Positions 1-8,734 are shown, numbered from the stretch's first letter. The stretch: DNA of 64,000 bases from Flavobacteriales bacterium (GCA_004213645.1 SGZF01000001.1:62001-126000), one strand, 5' to 3'. The notes: a model not told the origin generated them from the letters alone. A program made the numbers and translations.

Positions 1-60
1 ATCTTTTTCAAATAAAAAAAATTTAACTGCAGTATTTCCTATATCTATTACTAAATTCAT
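1..60 (-). CDS. coaX: Type III pantothenate kinase, N-terminal 20 residues only
   Basis: The complement reads an ATG at base 60 and 20 codons running off the window edge. The peptide starts MNLVIDIGNTAVKF, the N-terminal phosphate-binding strand of type III pantothenate kinases (ASKHA fold; family consensus is an IDIGNT element within the first ten residues). The enzyme makes 4'-phosphopantothenate, the first committed step of coenzyme A synthesis, in the cytoplasm. It is divergent from tRNA-Phe. Only the start is visible, so the call rests on one motif plus its position at the N-terminus. Confidence 0.75.
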   Translation of the reverse strand, partial: MNLVIDIGNTAVKFFLFEKD

Positions 61-116
61 TCAAAAATTTTAATAAAATTACAGAAACATTTCAACACGG
101 CTTTATTTAAAATTAA

Positions 117-124
117 TATATTTG
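117..124 (+). promoter_or_regulatory. Promoter -7 box for tRNA-Phe
   Basis: TATATTTG matches the Bacteroidota -7 consensus TAnnTTTG exactly and ends 12 bases before the first base of the mature tRNA. No clear TTG -33 element is seen at the usual distance. Confidence 0.5.
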
Positions 125-136
125 CCTTTGCTTTAT

Positions 137-209
137 GGTACCTTAGCTCAGTTGGTAGAGCAAAGGACTGAAAATCCTTGTGTCCCTGGTTCGATTCCTG
201 GAGGTACCA
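137..209 (+). tRNA. tRNA-Phe (anticodon GAA)
   Basis: A 73-base cloverleaf: acceptor arm GGTACCT pairs with AGGTACC, the D-arm contains AGCTCAGTTGGTAGAGC, the anticodon loop CTGAAAA carries GAA at 170-172, and the T-arm contains GGTTCGATTCC. The discriminator base is A209; CCA is not encoded. A hairpin terminator follows immediately. Confidence 0.98.
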
Positions 210-210
210 C

Positions 211-243
211 AAAAAATCCTCAGCATATGTTGAGGATTTTTTT
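211..243 (+). terminator. Intrinsic terminator after tRNA-Phe
   Basis: TCCTCA (217-222) pairs with TGAGGA (231-236), with an extra G.T and C-G pair closing an ATAT loop. The stem is flanked by A6 and T7 runs, so it can work in either direction. Confidence 0.85.
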
Positions 244-273
244 GTATTTTGAAGCACCAAACTCTTATTTAAA

Positions 274-942
274 TTGACCTATTATATTGATCGACTTTAT
301 TTTAAAAAGAATAAGTTTTGGATGTTTAAGCTAATGGGAAGCTATACATTCAATAAAAATATTTTTGGATCTAGTGGTCTAGAGTTTTTTAAACTTCTTG
401 GTACAGGTTCAAAAAATGGTTTTAGTATTTTTCCAGACTTTGCAAATTATGCTATAATATCATCTTGGAGTGATGATTCTGAAAGAAAGAAATTTTTAGA
501 AAAAAATAAAATAATGACTACTGTTTTAAGTAAATGCCATGAAAGGATAGAAATTAAAATTGATCCTTATGATTATAAAGGCTCATGGAATAAAATTAAT
601 CCATTTAAAAATGATAGTAGTTATAAGGGTGGAAAAATTCTAATTATAACAAGAGCAAGAGTTAAATTTAAAAAAATATTAGAGTTTTTAATAAGTACTT
701 CGAAGGCATCTCGATCAATTAAAAGTCATAGTGGTGCATTATATTATAAAGGTGTTGGTGAACTACCAATAATTGAGCAATCAACAATTAGTATTTGGGA
801 GACTGAAGAAAAAATGAAGTTATATGCTTACAATAATTCAGATCACATGAAAATTATTACCAAGGCTAGAAAAAGAAGATGGTATTCTGAAGAGCTTTTT
901 GTTAGATGTAATATAAAATATATTAAAAAAATTAATGAGTAA
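274..942 (+). CDS. crtA: CrtA-like spheroidene monooxygenase family protein (carotenoid ketolase candidate)
   Basis: A 222-residue protein resembling spheroidene monooxygenase CrtA, a haem-dependent oxygenase that introduces keto groups at C2 of acyclic carotenoids. Visible family hallmarks are FWMFKLMG (15-22), LLGTGSKNGF (41-50) followed by PDF, an internal TRARVKF strand, SIWETEEKM, and WYSEELF near residues 203-209. The start is TTG at 274: the first ATG (322) would fall inside the conserved W-x-F-x-x-M-G region, so it is too late. The gene overlaps crtD by 8 bases, implying one transcript with crtD and cruF. The oxygenase family is fairly certain; the substrate in this organism is inferred. 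Confidence 0.75.
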   Translation: MTYYIDRLYFKKNKFWMFKLMGSYTFNKNIFGSSGLEFFKLLGTGSKNGFSIFPDFANYAIISSWSDDSERKKFLEKNKIMTTVLSKCHERIEIKIDPYDYKGSWNKINPFKNDSSYKGGKILIITRARVKFKKILEFLISTSKASRSIKSHSGALYYKGVGELPIIEQSTISIWETEEKMKLYAYNNSDHMKIITKARKRRWYSEELFVRCNIKYIKKINE

Positions 943-2398
943 AAAAGTTATAATTATTGGATCTGGAATTGCTGGTCTTGCGTTATCTGTTAGGCTTAGA
1001 GTTAAAGGCTATGATGTTCATGTATTTGAAAAAAATGAATCTTATGGCGGAAAATTATCTGAATTCAAATTAGGTGAGTATAGATATGATTTTGGACCAA
1101 AATTATTTACTATGCCAGAACTGATAATTGACCTATTTAAAATTTCCAATCGCAACATTGATCATTATTTCAAGTACAAAAAAATTGAAGTTGGTTGTAA
1201 ATATTTTTGGAATGATGGAAAAGTTTTCAACGCATTTTCTGATAAAAAAAAATTAATAAGAGAAATAGAATCAGAGTTTAACATAGACTCAAAAAGATTA
1301 AATAATTATTTAAAAAAGTCAAGAATAAAATTTGCATTAACAAAAACAATATTTTTAGAAAAGTCTCTGCATAAATTATCCACTTATTTTTCTTTATCTG
1401 CTTTAAAAGGTGTTTTAAACTTTTCTAGACTGGATATTTCAAAATCATTAAACCAATTAAATGAAGAGGCTTTTGATGATAAAAGATTGGTTCAATTGTT
1501 TAATAGATTTGCAACTTATAATGGATCTAACCCATATGTTACCTCAGGAATAATGTCAATGATACAGCATCTGGAGCATGATCTTGGAGTATTTATGCCA
1601 TCAAATGGCTTGTCTGATATATCTAAGTCAATTTATAATTTAGCTAAAGATCTTGGAGTGGAGTTTAGTTTTAATTCAAGTATTAAAAAAATTATTACTC
1701 ATAAAAATAAAGCCATTGGTGTAGAGGGAAATAGGCATAAGTATTTAGCTGATATCATTGTTTCAAATATGGATGTAAGTTTAACCTACAGTAAATTATT
1801 AAAAGGCTTTAAAAAACCTAGATATTTAAACAACTATGAACCCTCTAGTTCAGCAATTGTTTTTTATTGGAATATTAATAGGACCTTCAAGGAACTTGAA
1901 TTACATAATGTTATATTTAGTGAAAATAATTCTAAAGAATTTGACTACATATTTAATAAAAAATTAGTTTATGAAGATCCTACTATATACATATGTCCAA
2001 CTTCTAAAGTTGTTAAAAATGATGCGCCAAAAGGATCTGAAAATTGGTTTATTCTTATCAATTCGCCATATGATTCAGGACAAAACTGGGATGAAATTAA
2101 AAATAGTTTGAAACAAAATATCGTTAAAAAAATAAATCATACGTTAAACATATCAATAGAAAACCATATTGAAATGGAAGAAATATTTACTCCAAAAGAT
2201 ATAGAAATAAAGACTTTATCTCTATATGGATCTCTATATGGTAGCTCAAGTAATTCTCTAATGTCAGCATTTGTTAGACATCCGAACTTTTCGAAAAAAA
2301 TCAAAAACTTATATTTTTGTGGAGGAAGTGTTCATCCTGGAGGTGGAATTCCACTATGTTTAAACTCAGCAAAAATAGTTTCTGACTTAATTAAATAG
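935..2398 (+). CDS. crtD: CrtD-type carotenoid 3,4-desaturase (phytoene desaturase family)
   Basis: A 487-residue FAD-dependent amine-oxidase-fold protein. It has the N-terminal dinucleotide motif GSGIAG (9-14) followed by an acidic strand end (VFEKN), and the C-terminal FAD motif GGSVHPGGGIPL (463-474), which is typical of the CrtI/CrtD family. Compared with the second family member in this window (15944-17416), it lacks the MGPSWYWMPD region of flavobacterial CrtI and instead has FGPKLFTMPEL, as in 1-hydroxycarotenoid 3,4-desaturases. Its position between a crtA-like gene and cruF agrees with a role after 1,2-hydration of a carotenoid end. CrtD rather than CrtI is inferred from these features. 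Confidence 0.8.
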   Translation: MSKKVIIIGSGIAGLALSVRLRVKGYDVHVFEKNESYGGKLSEFKLGEYRYDFGPKLFTMPELIIDLFKISNRNIDHYFKYKKIEVGCKYFWNDGKVFNAFSDKKKLIREIESEFNIDSKRLNNYLKKSRIKFALTKTIFLEKSLHKLSTYFSLSALKGVLNFSRLDISKSLNQLNEEAFDDKRLVQLFNRFATYNGSNPYVTSGIMSMIQHLEHDLGVFMPSNGLSDISKSIYNLAKDLGVEFSFNSSIKKIITHKNKAIGVEGNRHKYLADIIVSNMDVSLTYSKLLKGFKKPRYLNNYEPSSSAIVFYWNINRTFKELELHNVIFSENNSKEFDYIFNKKLVYEDPTIYICPTSKVVKNDAPKGSENWFILINSPYDSGQNWDEIKNSLKQNIVKKINHTLNISIENHIEMEEIFTPKDIEIKTLSLYGSLYGSSSNSLMSAFVRHPNFSKKIKNLYFCGGSVHPGGGIPLCLNSAKIVSDLIK

Positions 2399-2399
2399 A

Positions 2400-3047
2400 A
2401 TGATAGGGCTTTCCAACAATAAAGAATTTTTAAGATTATCAATATTTATTCTTTGGTTAATAAACGTCAGTGGATTCTTTGGAATTTTATCAGATCAAAA
2501 AGAATTTTTCCTATCTACCTCACCATATGTTCTTACATTAACTTTTTTATTATTGATTTTAAATCATGAATTATCTGACAAAAAATCAAAAATTGGGTTG
2601 ATGCTAATTTTTACACTTGGTTTAATTACTGAGATTTTAGGAGTTAATTACGGTCTTTTTTTCGGGGAATATAGTTATGGAGCTAATCTTGGTCCAAAAA
2701 TTTATGGAGTGCCATATGTAATAGGACTTAACTGGGTATTATTAATTATAGCGACGGGTAGTTTGTCTGATAAACTAATAAAAGGTAAAATAATAAATAA
2801 GATATTATTTGCTTCAATTCTAATGGTCTTACTTGACCTTTTAATTGAAAAAATTGCTCCAAAACTTGATTATTGGGAGTTTGTTATATCTCCGGTTCCT
2901 TTCTCAAATTATTTATGGTGGTTTATATTTTCAATTATTTTTCAATATATTTTTTTGAAAACAGTTAAAACCAAAGAGTATAAATTATCATCTAATATAT
3001 TAGTCATTCAGTTTATATTTTTTGGCATGTTAGCTGTTTTTCTGTAG
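2400..3047 (+). CDS. cruF: CruF-type carotenoid 1,2-hydratase (DUF422 membrane protein)
   Basis: A 215-residue integral membrane protein with about seven hydrophobic segments. The central TEILGVNYGLFFGEYSYG region, GVPYVIGLNW, DLLIEKIAPKLDYW and the YLWWF near 172 are the conserved blocks of the CruF/DUF422 family, which hydrates the psi end of monocyclic carotenoids to give 1'-hydroxy products in the myxol and saproxanthin pathways. It starts one base after the crtD stop. The short spacing and matching pathway support co-transcription. Confidence 0.85.
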   Translation: MIGLSNNKEFLRLSIFILWLINVSGFFGILSDQKEFFLSTSPYVLTLTFLLLILNHELSDKKSKIGLMLIFTLGLITEILGVNYGLFFGEYSYGANLGPKIYGVPYVIGLNWVLLIIATGSLSDKLIKGKIINKILFASILMVLLDLLIEKIAPKLDYWEFVISPVPFSNYLWWFIFSIIFQYIFLKTVKTKEYKLSSNILVIQFIFFGMLAVFL

Positions 3048-3069
3048 ATTTATACTAAATAAATTATTC

Positions 3070-3714
3070 ATGAAATACATATATTCAATTTTATTACTGG
3101 CTTTAATTACTAGTTGTAATATGCCAGCCGAAAATCAAGACAATACAGGTGAGCCTGAAGGTCCTCATACATCTTCTGAATGGCAGATATGGGCTTATTC
3201 AACTGCTGCTCCTGATTATATAGCTGCTGATGCTACAGTTTTTGATGGTCCCCCTGATATGGGAGGAAATCTTCTTAGACAAGGAAATAATGGTTGGACT
3301 TGCTTGCCTGCAAATCCTAGAGGTCAATCTGATCCGGAAAATGGATGGATTGATGCACACGAAGCTATGCCACTATGTGGGGATGCAGAAGTATTTAAAT
3401 GGATTGGAGCTTATTTTGCCGGAGAAATTCCAGTAATGGATAAAGATGGTTACGCTTGGATGCTTCATGGTGATATGGGTGAGGATAATACTATGGCAGG
3501 AGTCATGACTCAGGAAGAATCTACACCAGGTCAATGGATTGAATCTGGACCGCATTTAATGAGAACGCCTGCTAACCCTTCTTCACTTGATGGGATGACT
3601 ACTGATTTTGAATCAGGTGCTCCATATGTAATGTTTTCTGGAACTACATATGCTCATGTTATGTATCCAATGGCAGGTTATTACGATTATCAACCAGAAT
3701 CTGCTCCTGAATAA
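3070..3714 (+). CDS. Secreted lipoprotein of unknown function at the end of the carotenoid operon
   Basis: A 214-residue protein with a lipoprotein signal: hydrophobic residues 4-14 and lipobox ITSC with Cys16. The mature part is acidic, rich in Gly, Pro, Met and Trp, and has two further cysteines (in GWTCLP and MPLCGD) that could form a disulfide. Recurring WML-HGDMG and GPHLM elements suggest a conserved extracytoplasmic domain, but no enzyme is recognised. Its codon use is visibly richer in G+C than its neighbours. It follows cruF by 22 bases and is closed by a strong terminator, so it probably belongs to the carotenoid transcript. The function is unknown. Confidence 0.8.
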   Translation: MKYIYSILLLALITSCNMPAENQDNTGEPEGPHTSSEWQIWAYSTAAPDYIAADATVFDGPPDMGGNLLRQGNNGWTCLPANPRGQSDPENGWIDAHEAMPLCGDAEVFKWIGAYFAGEIPVMDKDGYAWMLHGDMGEDNTMAGVMTQEESTPGQWIESGPHLMRTPANPSSLDGMTTDFESGAPYVMFSGTTYAHVMYPMAGYYDYQPESAPE

Positions 3715-3730
3715 AATTCCTATTACAATA

Positions 3731-3760
3731 AAAAAACCCTCAGATCTGAGGGTTTTTTTT
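3731..3760 (+). terminator. Intrinsic terminator ending the carotenoid operon
   Basis: An uninterrupted palindrome with A6 plus CCCTCAGA facing TCTGAGGG plus T8. It would act in both directions. Confidence 0.9.
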
Positions 3761-3803
3761 TAAATATTGCATATTATAATTGTGATTTCATTAAATTTAA
3801 TTA

Positions 3804-4853
3804 ATGGAATATTTTTTAATTATATTTTCTCTTATTGGCTGTTTGTTTGGTCTTTATTTTTTCTTAAAAAAACAAATCGAGTCTAACTCTCAGGATAACA
3901 AAAAACAAATCGAGTCTAAACTTGATGATTTTGTTGAAGCATTTAAATTAGAATCTGCAAAAAATCTAGCTGATCAGATTAAAGATTCCAAACAAGATCA
4001 AAAAAATATGTCTGATGCGCTAGAGAATGTTACAAAAGAACTCCAGAAAATTAAAGGGACTAATGAACAAGTTTTAACTTTTGCAAATCAAATGAAAACT
4101 CTTGAAAAGATTCTTGGAAACCAAAAACAAAGAGGAATTTTAGGAGAAATTCAATTAGAAAATCTTTTAGCTAATGTATTACCTCCTGAACTTTTCCAAA
4201 TGCAATATTCCTTCAGTAATAATGAAGCAGTAGACGCAATAATAAAAGTTGGAGAATTTATAATTCCTATCGATGCAAAGTTCTCTCTGGATAATTATAA
4301 CAAAATGATAGAGGGAGATGAAACTGATACAGATAGGTTAAATGATCTTGAAAAAAAGTTTAAGAATGATATAAAGAATAGAATTGACGAAACATCAAAA
4401 TATATTAGACCAAATGAAGGAACTGTGGACTATGCATACATGTTTATTCCTGCAGATGGTTTATATCAAGATTTACTTAATAATAAAGTTGGATCATTGA
4501 AAATAAATCAGAGAGATCTGGTTTCTTATGCATATCAAAAAAAAGTTATGATAGTTTCACCTATGAGTTTATTCCCTATGCTCCAAGTAACAAGTAAAGC
4601 CTTAAACAATATGAAAGTTGAAGAGTCAATTCAAGAGATTCAAATGAATATTGAGAAATTAGGTAATCATTTAAAAGCATATTTAACCTATCATGAAAAG
4701 TTAGGTAATAGTTTAAGTACAGTTGTAAATCATTATAATGTTAGTAACAAAGAATTTAAAAAAATTGATAAAGACATAACAAAGTTGACTTCTAACAAGT
4801 CTAATATCGAGATTACCAGTGAGAGTATTGAAAGACCTTTAGTTGAAGACTAA
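3804..4853 (+). CDS. rmuC: RmuC-family DNA recombination protein
   Basis: A 349-residue protein with an N-terminal membrane segment (4-20), a coiled-coil region to about residue 110, and the RmuC domain: GEIQLENLL, PIDAKFSLDNY (about 154-164), YIRPNEGTVDYAYMFIP. RmuC proteins limit inversions and are thought to be nucleases of the PD-(D/E)XK type; the PxDAK element fits. An in-frame repeat of KKQIES (33-base spacing) lies just after the membrane segment. A run of hairpins follows the stop codon. The family is certain; the biochemical role is poorly known generally. Confidence 0.92.
   Translation: MEYFLIIFSLIGCLFGLYFFLKKQIESNSQDNKKQIESKLDDFVEAFKLESAKNLADQIKDSKQDQKNMSDALENVTKELQKIKGTNEQVLTFANQMKTLEKILGNQKQRGILGEIQLENLLANVLPPELFQMQYSFSNNEAVDAIIKVGEFIIPIDAKFSLDNYNKMIEGDETDTDRLNDLEKKFKNDIKNRIDETSKYIRPNEGTVDYAYMFIPADGLYQDLLNNKVGSLKINQRDLVSYAYQKKVMIVSPMSLFPMLQVTSKALNNMKVEESIQEIQMNIEKLGNHLKAYLTYHEKLGNSLSTVVNHYNVSNKEFKKIDKDITKLTSNKSNIEITSESIERPLVED
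3867..3919 (+). repeat. Two copies of a short in-frame repeat inside rmuC
   Basis: The segment AACAAATCGAGTCTAA, preceded by an A run, occurs twice with copies 33 bases (11 codons) apart, giving KKQIES twice at the start of the coiled coil. It looks like a small internal duplication. Confidence 0.7.
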
Positions 4854-4885
4854 AAAAAAAGCCCTCCGATAGGAAAGCTTATTTA

Positions 4886-4927
4886 GTTGCCATTGGCAAC
4901 ACACAACATACAAATGTAATGTTTTTT
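4886..4927 (+). terminator. Hairpin pair and likely terminator downstream of rmuC
   Basis: GTTGCC (4886-4891) and GGCAAC (4895-4900) form a perfect 6-base-pair hairpin with an ATT loop. A second, weaker hairpin with AACAT (4905-4909) and ATGTT (4919-4923) arms is followed by a T run (4922-4927) and resembles an intrinsic terminator. Just upstream, AGCCCTCC and GGAAAGCT (4860-4880) form an imperfect stem that may be a decayed terminator. Confidence 0.5.
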
Positions 4928-5011
4928 ATTAACTTGAGTTTTTGTAAAGTAAAAATCGACTAAAATATTTGATCCTAAATTTTGAATAACAAACCTTTTA
5001 ATCTCTTATTA

Positions 5012-6514
5012 ATGAAATGCTTCTATATTATTGCCTCTCTAATATTTGTCAATTGTTCAACGAATACAGTAAACTATGATCAAAAATTAGAAAATATTCC
5101 TTTTATACCCTTACCTCAAGTAATTGAAAGTTCAAATTTGTTTCTTTCTGTTAGTGAATTAAGTTCCATTCAAACAGAAATTAAATCTGAGAGAATTGAA
5201 GCTGCTCTTAAAGATTTCACAAATTTTTGGGAACAACAAACCTCTAATGAAATAGTTATTAATCCTAATTTAAATAATTCATTAAAATCTATACATTTAG
5301 ACTTAGATTATAATTCAGAAACATCAAAAGAATTTTATCAGTTGGAAATTAATGAAAAAGGAATAATTATTAAATCAAATACTGAAGAAGGTTTATATAG
5401 AGGATTGACAACTCTAAAACAAGTAGTAATTTTTTCTTCTAAAACAAATAATATTAAAAGACTAGCAACTGGCACCATAAATGATTTTACAAATTATGAG
5501 TATCGAGGTGCGATGTTAGATGTAGCTAGGCACTTTTTTGATATTGATGATGTTAAACGTTATATCGATATATTAAGCTTATATAAATTTAACTTTCTTC
5601 ACCTTCATCTTACTGATGATCAAGGTTGGCGAATAGAAATAAAAAAATGGCCTCAATTAACCGTTATTGGAGGAGCAAAAGAAGTAGGAGGCACAGATGG
5701 TGGATTCTTTACTCAGACTGAATATAAAGAACTAGTTAATTATGCGCATGAAAAGTTTATTACAATAATACCTGAAATTGATGTACCTGGACACACAAAT
5801 GCTGCATTAGCTTCATATGCAGAATTAAATTGTAATGGTATAAGCCCTAATATTTATACTGGAATAGAAGTTGGATTTAGTTCACTTTGTGCACAAAAGA
5901 AAGTAACATATAAATTTTTAGAAGATGTAGTAGATGAAATTTCTCTTTTAACAAAAGGTCCGTATTTTCATGTTGGGGGTGATGAATCTTATGTAACTTC
6001 AGACGAAGATTTTATTCAAATAATTGATTCTGTTTTTTCATATGTTCAAAAGAATAATAAAACACCCATCACATGGGATAATAATGTTAAAACAGGAGAA
6101 ATTAATCAATTATGGAATGAAGGAAGTGATTTTATGGCTATTAAAAAAAGTAAAAAAATAATCTATTCACCAGCCAGTAAAACATATCTTGATATGAAAT
6201 ATGATAGTTTAAGTAAATATGGTCTTTCCTGGGCTGGATATTCATCAGTTAGAAATGCATATGAATGGGATCCAAAAATTCTATCAACCAAATTAAATTT
6301 AAATGAAATTGAAATTCTAGGTATTGAAGCTCCTGTTTGGACAGAAACAGTTAGTTCTTTTGACGAATTATCTTATCTAGTCTTTCCAAGATTATTGGGT
6401 CATTCAGAAGTTGGGTGGACATCAAAAGACCTTAGAAAATGGGAGGATTACAATCAAAGATTAAAAAAACATAAAATACATTTAAAATCAATAAATATTG
6501 AGTCCCCATATTAA
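5012..6514 (+). CDS. Glycoside hydrolase family 20 beta-N-acetylhexosaminidase, lipoprotein
   Basis: A GH20 enzyme releasing terminal N-acetyl-hexosamine from chitooligosaccharides, glycans or peptidoglycan by substrate-assisted catalysis. The catalytic pair is Asp324-Glu325 in HVGGDE (320-325). Also seen are the barrel entry RGAMLDVARHF, FLHLHLTDDQGWRIEI, PEIDVPGHT, and a late WTE. The N-terminal GH20b-like domain spans about residues 60-160. I chose the ATG at 5012 because it gives a compact signal with lipobox FVNC; a TTG at 4982 would add ten residues. Expected location is the outer-membrane or periplasmic face. Family certain, exact substrate unknown. Confidence 0.92.
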   Translation: MKCFYIIASLIFVNCSTNTVNYDQKLENIPFIPLPQVIESSNLFLSVSELSSIQTEIKSERIEAALKDFTNFWEQQTSNEIVINPNLNNSLKSIHLDLDYNSETSKEFYQLEINEKGIIIKSNTEEGLYRGLTTLKQVVIFSSKTNNIKRLATGTINDFTNYEYRGAMLDVARHFFDIDDVKRYIDILSLYKFNFLHLHLTDDQGWRIEIKKWPQLTVIGGAKEVGGTDGGFFTQTEYKELVNYAHEKFITIIPEIDVPGHTNAALASYAELNCNGISPNIYTGIEVGFSSLCAQKKVTYKFLEDVVDEISLLTKGPYFHVGGDESYVTSDEDFIQIIDSVFSYVQKNNKTPITWDNNVKTGEINQLWNEGSDFMAIKKSKKIIYSPASKTYLDMKYDSLSKYGLSWAGYSSVRNAYEWDPKILSTKLNLNEIEILGIEAPVWTETVSSFDELSYLVFPRLLGHSEVGWTSKDLRKWEDYNQRLKKHKIHLKSINIESPY

Positions 6515-6623
6515 AAAGAGATGATTTGGAAAATTGTATTAAAGAATTATTTTATTTAAAAAAGTTTTTAAAATAATAAAGACATTTTATTCTGTCTGTA
6601 ATTTCCTGTAAATAGTAAAAAAA

Positions 6624-8702
6624 GTGATAAAATTCGTCTGGAACCACAAGTTCAAACTATTATCGATAATAATATTAAGCTTTATTTTTTCAATTTTTAC
6701 ATTACAAAATCCTAAAATATTTTATGATTCTGATAGAATATTACAGTACGCTAATGATATAGAATTAGAAAAAAACAAAAATATAGATTCTAGTAATCTT
6801 TTTTTAGTTGGAGTCGAATTTAATAAAAATATTCAATTTGAAGATGTAATTAAACTTCAGTCATTACATAACGAGCTATTAGAAAATAAAAATATCAAAT
6901 TAAGCCAGAGTGTTTTTAATGATATTTCATTATTAGATATAAATTTTTTAGCTCCTTTTGGAAGCAACAAAAAAATAGAAAACAAAGAAGATTTTGATGA
7001 TTTCATTAAAAAAATAAAAAAGAGAGAAAGTTTATTTGTTTCAAAAGATCAAAAAAAAATATTTTATATAATTCTATTAAAATCTGATTTAGGAGAAGAT
7101 TTTAATAAAAAGTTTATTACAAATCTTGAATATAAATTTAACACACTAAAAGCTTCATCTATTTATATCACAAGTCAAGTAAAAGGGGAGCTTTACATTA
7201 AGGATAAAGTTATTAAAGAGCTTCTTTATATCACTTTTTTTAGTGCTTTTTTATGTTGTGTGATACTTTGGTTTTTTTCTAGAAATATAAAATTTGTTTC
7301 CATTGTTATAATAAGTGTCTTGTTTAGTATTACTATAGGGTTCATGATATCTCAACTACTTTTTGGAGGAATTGAACTTGTGATGATTATTATGCCGGCT
7401 ATATTGTTTATTGTTTGTATATCGGATTTTATGCATTTAGTTAATGAAAGTGATGATGCTAAAAAATCTAAACTTGAATATTTTAAATATCAGATCAATA
7501 ATATTGGAAAACCTGTTGCTTTAACCTCAGTTACCACAGCAATAGGATTTTTAAGTTTTTGTTTTTCTAATGTTTTACCAATTTTAAGATTAGGTGTAAT
7601 CACTACCATCGGAATCTTAATCTCTCTTTTTATTATTCTTGTAACTTATGCAATATGTATAGAGTTGAATCTACATATTATAAATGGTAAAAAATCATTA
7701 AATAAAAATATAGATAATCTGATTTCTAAATTTATTAAATTTCAAAATAGTAAAAAATCTATCCCGCTAATTTTACTAATGTCCTTTTTATGTCTTTTTG
7801 GAATAAATTATTTTGAAATTAATAATTATATAAATGACGAATTTAATAAGTCCTCTGATCTTTATAAAGAAATGCAGTTTTTCGATAAGAATTTCGGAGG
7901 CTACAAAGAAGTATCTTTTAATGTTGAAATAAAGGATGATTTAGAAATTGACAGTGTGATTAAATTTGAAAATGAAATAAAATCAATGGGATTCACAATT
8001 GATTATTCTCTTTTTGGATCATTTAAAAATTTAAAGTCTCTAAATGAAAATTATTTACAAGAACTGGAGGAGAAACAAATTAGCATAAAAAGTAGGATGC
8101 CTGATATTGGATCAAAAAAAAGTTTAGTTCTTGTGAATAAAATTAAGAAAGCAGCTAACGACTTAAATATCAAAATTCAAATAAAAGGAAATGGTTATCT
8201 GTTTGATAAACTAAGTGACAAAATTACATTGGAGATACTTTTTGGTTTGATGATTGCTGTTTTAACAATTTGTTTATTATTCTTGATTATTTCCAGTTTT
8301 AATTTTAAATATTTACTAATTATTCTAATTCCTAACACATTTCCAATTTTTGTTTGCATTGGAATAATGAGTCTAGGAAGCTTTTATTTTAGTTTATCTA
8401 ATGCCTTTATTTTTGCAATTATATTTGGATTAATTGTTGATGATTCTATTCATATAATAACTTCTTATAGATTTAATATTCTTAGAGGTTTAAACAAGAA
8501 AGAAGCTATTGATAAATCTGTAAGAATTACTGGAAGAGCAGTTATTAAAACTACTATGATTATAATAGTAACATTAATTCCTCTTCTTTTTTCTGAGTTT
8601 AATTCAATAAGTCAATTAGGGTTACTAACTATAATTTCTGCAATAGTTGCTATTATTTTTGACTTAATATATTTACCAAAGTTGATTAGATATCTTTTAT
8701 AA
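6624..8702 (+). CDS. RND/MMPL-family exporter
   Basis: A 692-residue membrane protein with the duplicated RND layout: a membrane helix at 10-27, a periplasmic domain, five or six helices at about 195-345, another helix near 380, a second loop, and the last helix cluster from about 535. Sterol-sensing-like VMIIMPAILFIVCISDFMH and AIIFGLIVDDSIHIITSYR are the paired intramembrane motifs, with the acidic residues used for proton coupling. Such hydrophobe/amphiphile exporters move lipids or hopanoid-like compounds; the substrate cannot be read here. The start is GTG at 6624, since no nearer ATG precedes the first helix. It is followed by a terminator. Confidence 0.85.
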   Translation: MIKFVWNHKFKLLSIIILSFIFSIFTLQNPKIFYDSDRILQYANDIELEKNKNIDSSNLFLVGVEFNKNIQFEDVIKLQSLHNELLENKNIKLSQSVFNDISLLDINFLAPFGSNKKIENKEDFDDFIKKIKKRESLFVSKDQKKIFYIILLKSDLGEDFNKKFITNLEYKFNTLKASSIYITSQVKGELYIKDKVIKELLYITFFSAFLCCVILWFFSRNIKFVSIVIISVLFSITIGFMISQLLFGGIELVMIIMPAILFIVCISDFMHLVNESDDAKKSKLEYFKYQINNIGKPVALTSVTTAIGFLSFCFSNVLPILRLGVITTIGILISLFIILVTYAICIELNLHIINGKKSLNKNIDNLISKFIKFQNSKKSIPLILLMSFLCLFGINYFEINNYINDEFNKSSDLYKEMQFFDKNFGGYKEVSFNVEIKDDLEIDSVIKFENEIKSMGFTIDYSLFGSFKNLKSLNENYLQELEEKQISIKSRMPDIGSKKSLVLVNKIKKAANDLNIKIQIKGNGYLFDKLSDKITLEILFGLMIAVLTICLLFLIISSFNFKYLLIILIPNTFPIFVCIGIMSLGSFYFSLSNAFIFAIIFGLIVDDSIHIITSYRFNILRGLNKKEAIDKSVRITGRAVIKTTMIIIVTLIPLLFSEFNSISQLGLLTIISAIVAIIFDLIYLPKLIRYLL

Positions 8703-8707
8703 AAAAG

Positions 8708-8730
8708 AAACCCTCAGTAAAGAGGGTTTT
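8708..8730 (+). terminator. Intrinsic terminator after the RND exporter
   Basis: AAACCCTC (8708-8715) pairs with GAGGGTTT (8722-8729) around a six-base loop, followed by T. It lies between the exporter and tRNA-Asp and can terminate both. Confidence 0.85.
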
Positions 8731-8734
8731 TAAG

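Noticed and set aside
57..260. Minus-strand ORF of 67 codons over tRNA-Phe
   Set aside because: It covers the tRNA and its terminator; the translated sequence is simply the complement of the tRNA.
3230..3555. Overlapping ORFs on both strands inside the unknown lipoprotein gene
   Set aside because: The frame of the 214-residue protein has a signal peptide and conserved pattern; the others lack starts in context and read as shadows of its richer codons.
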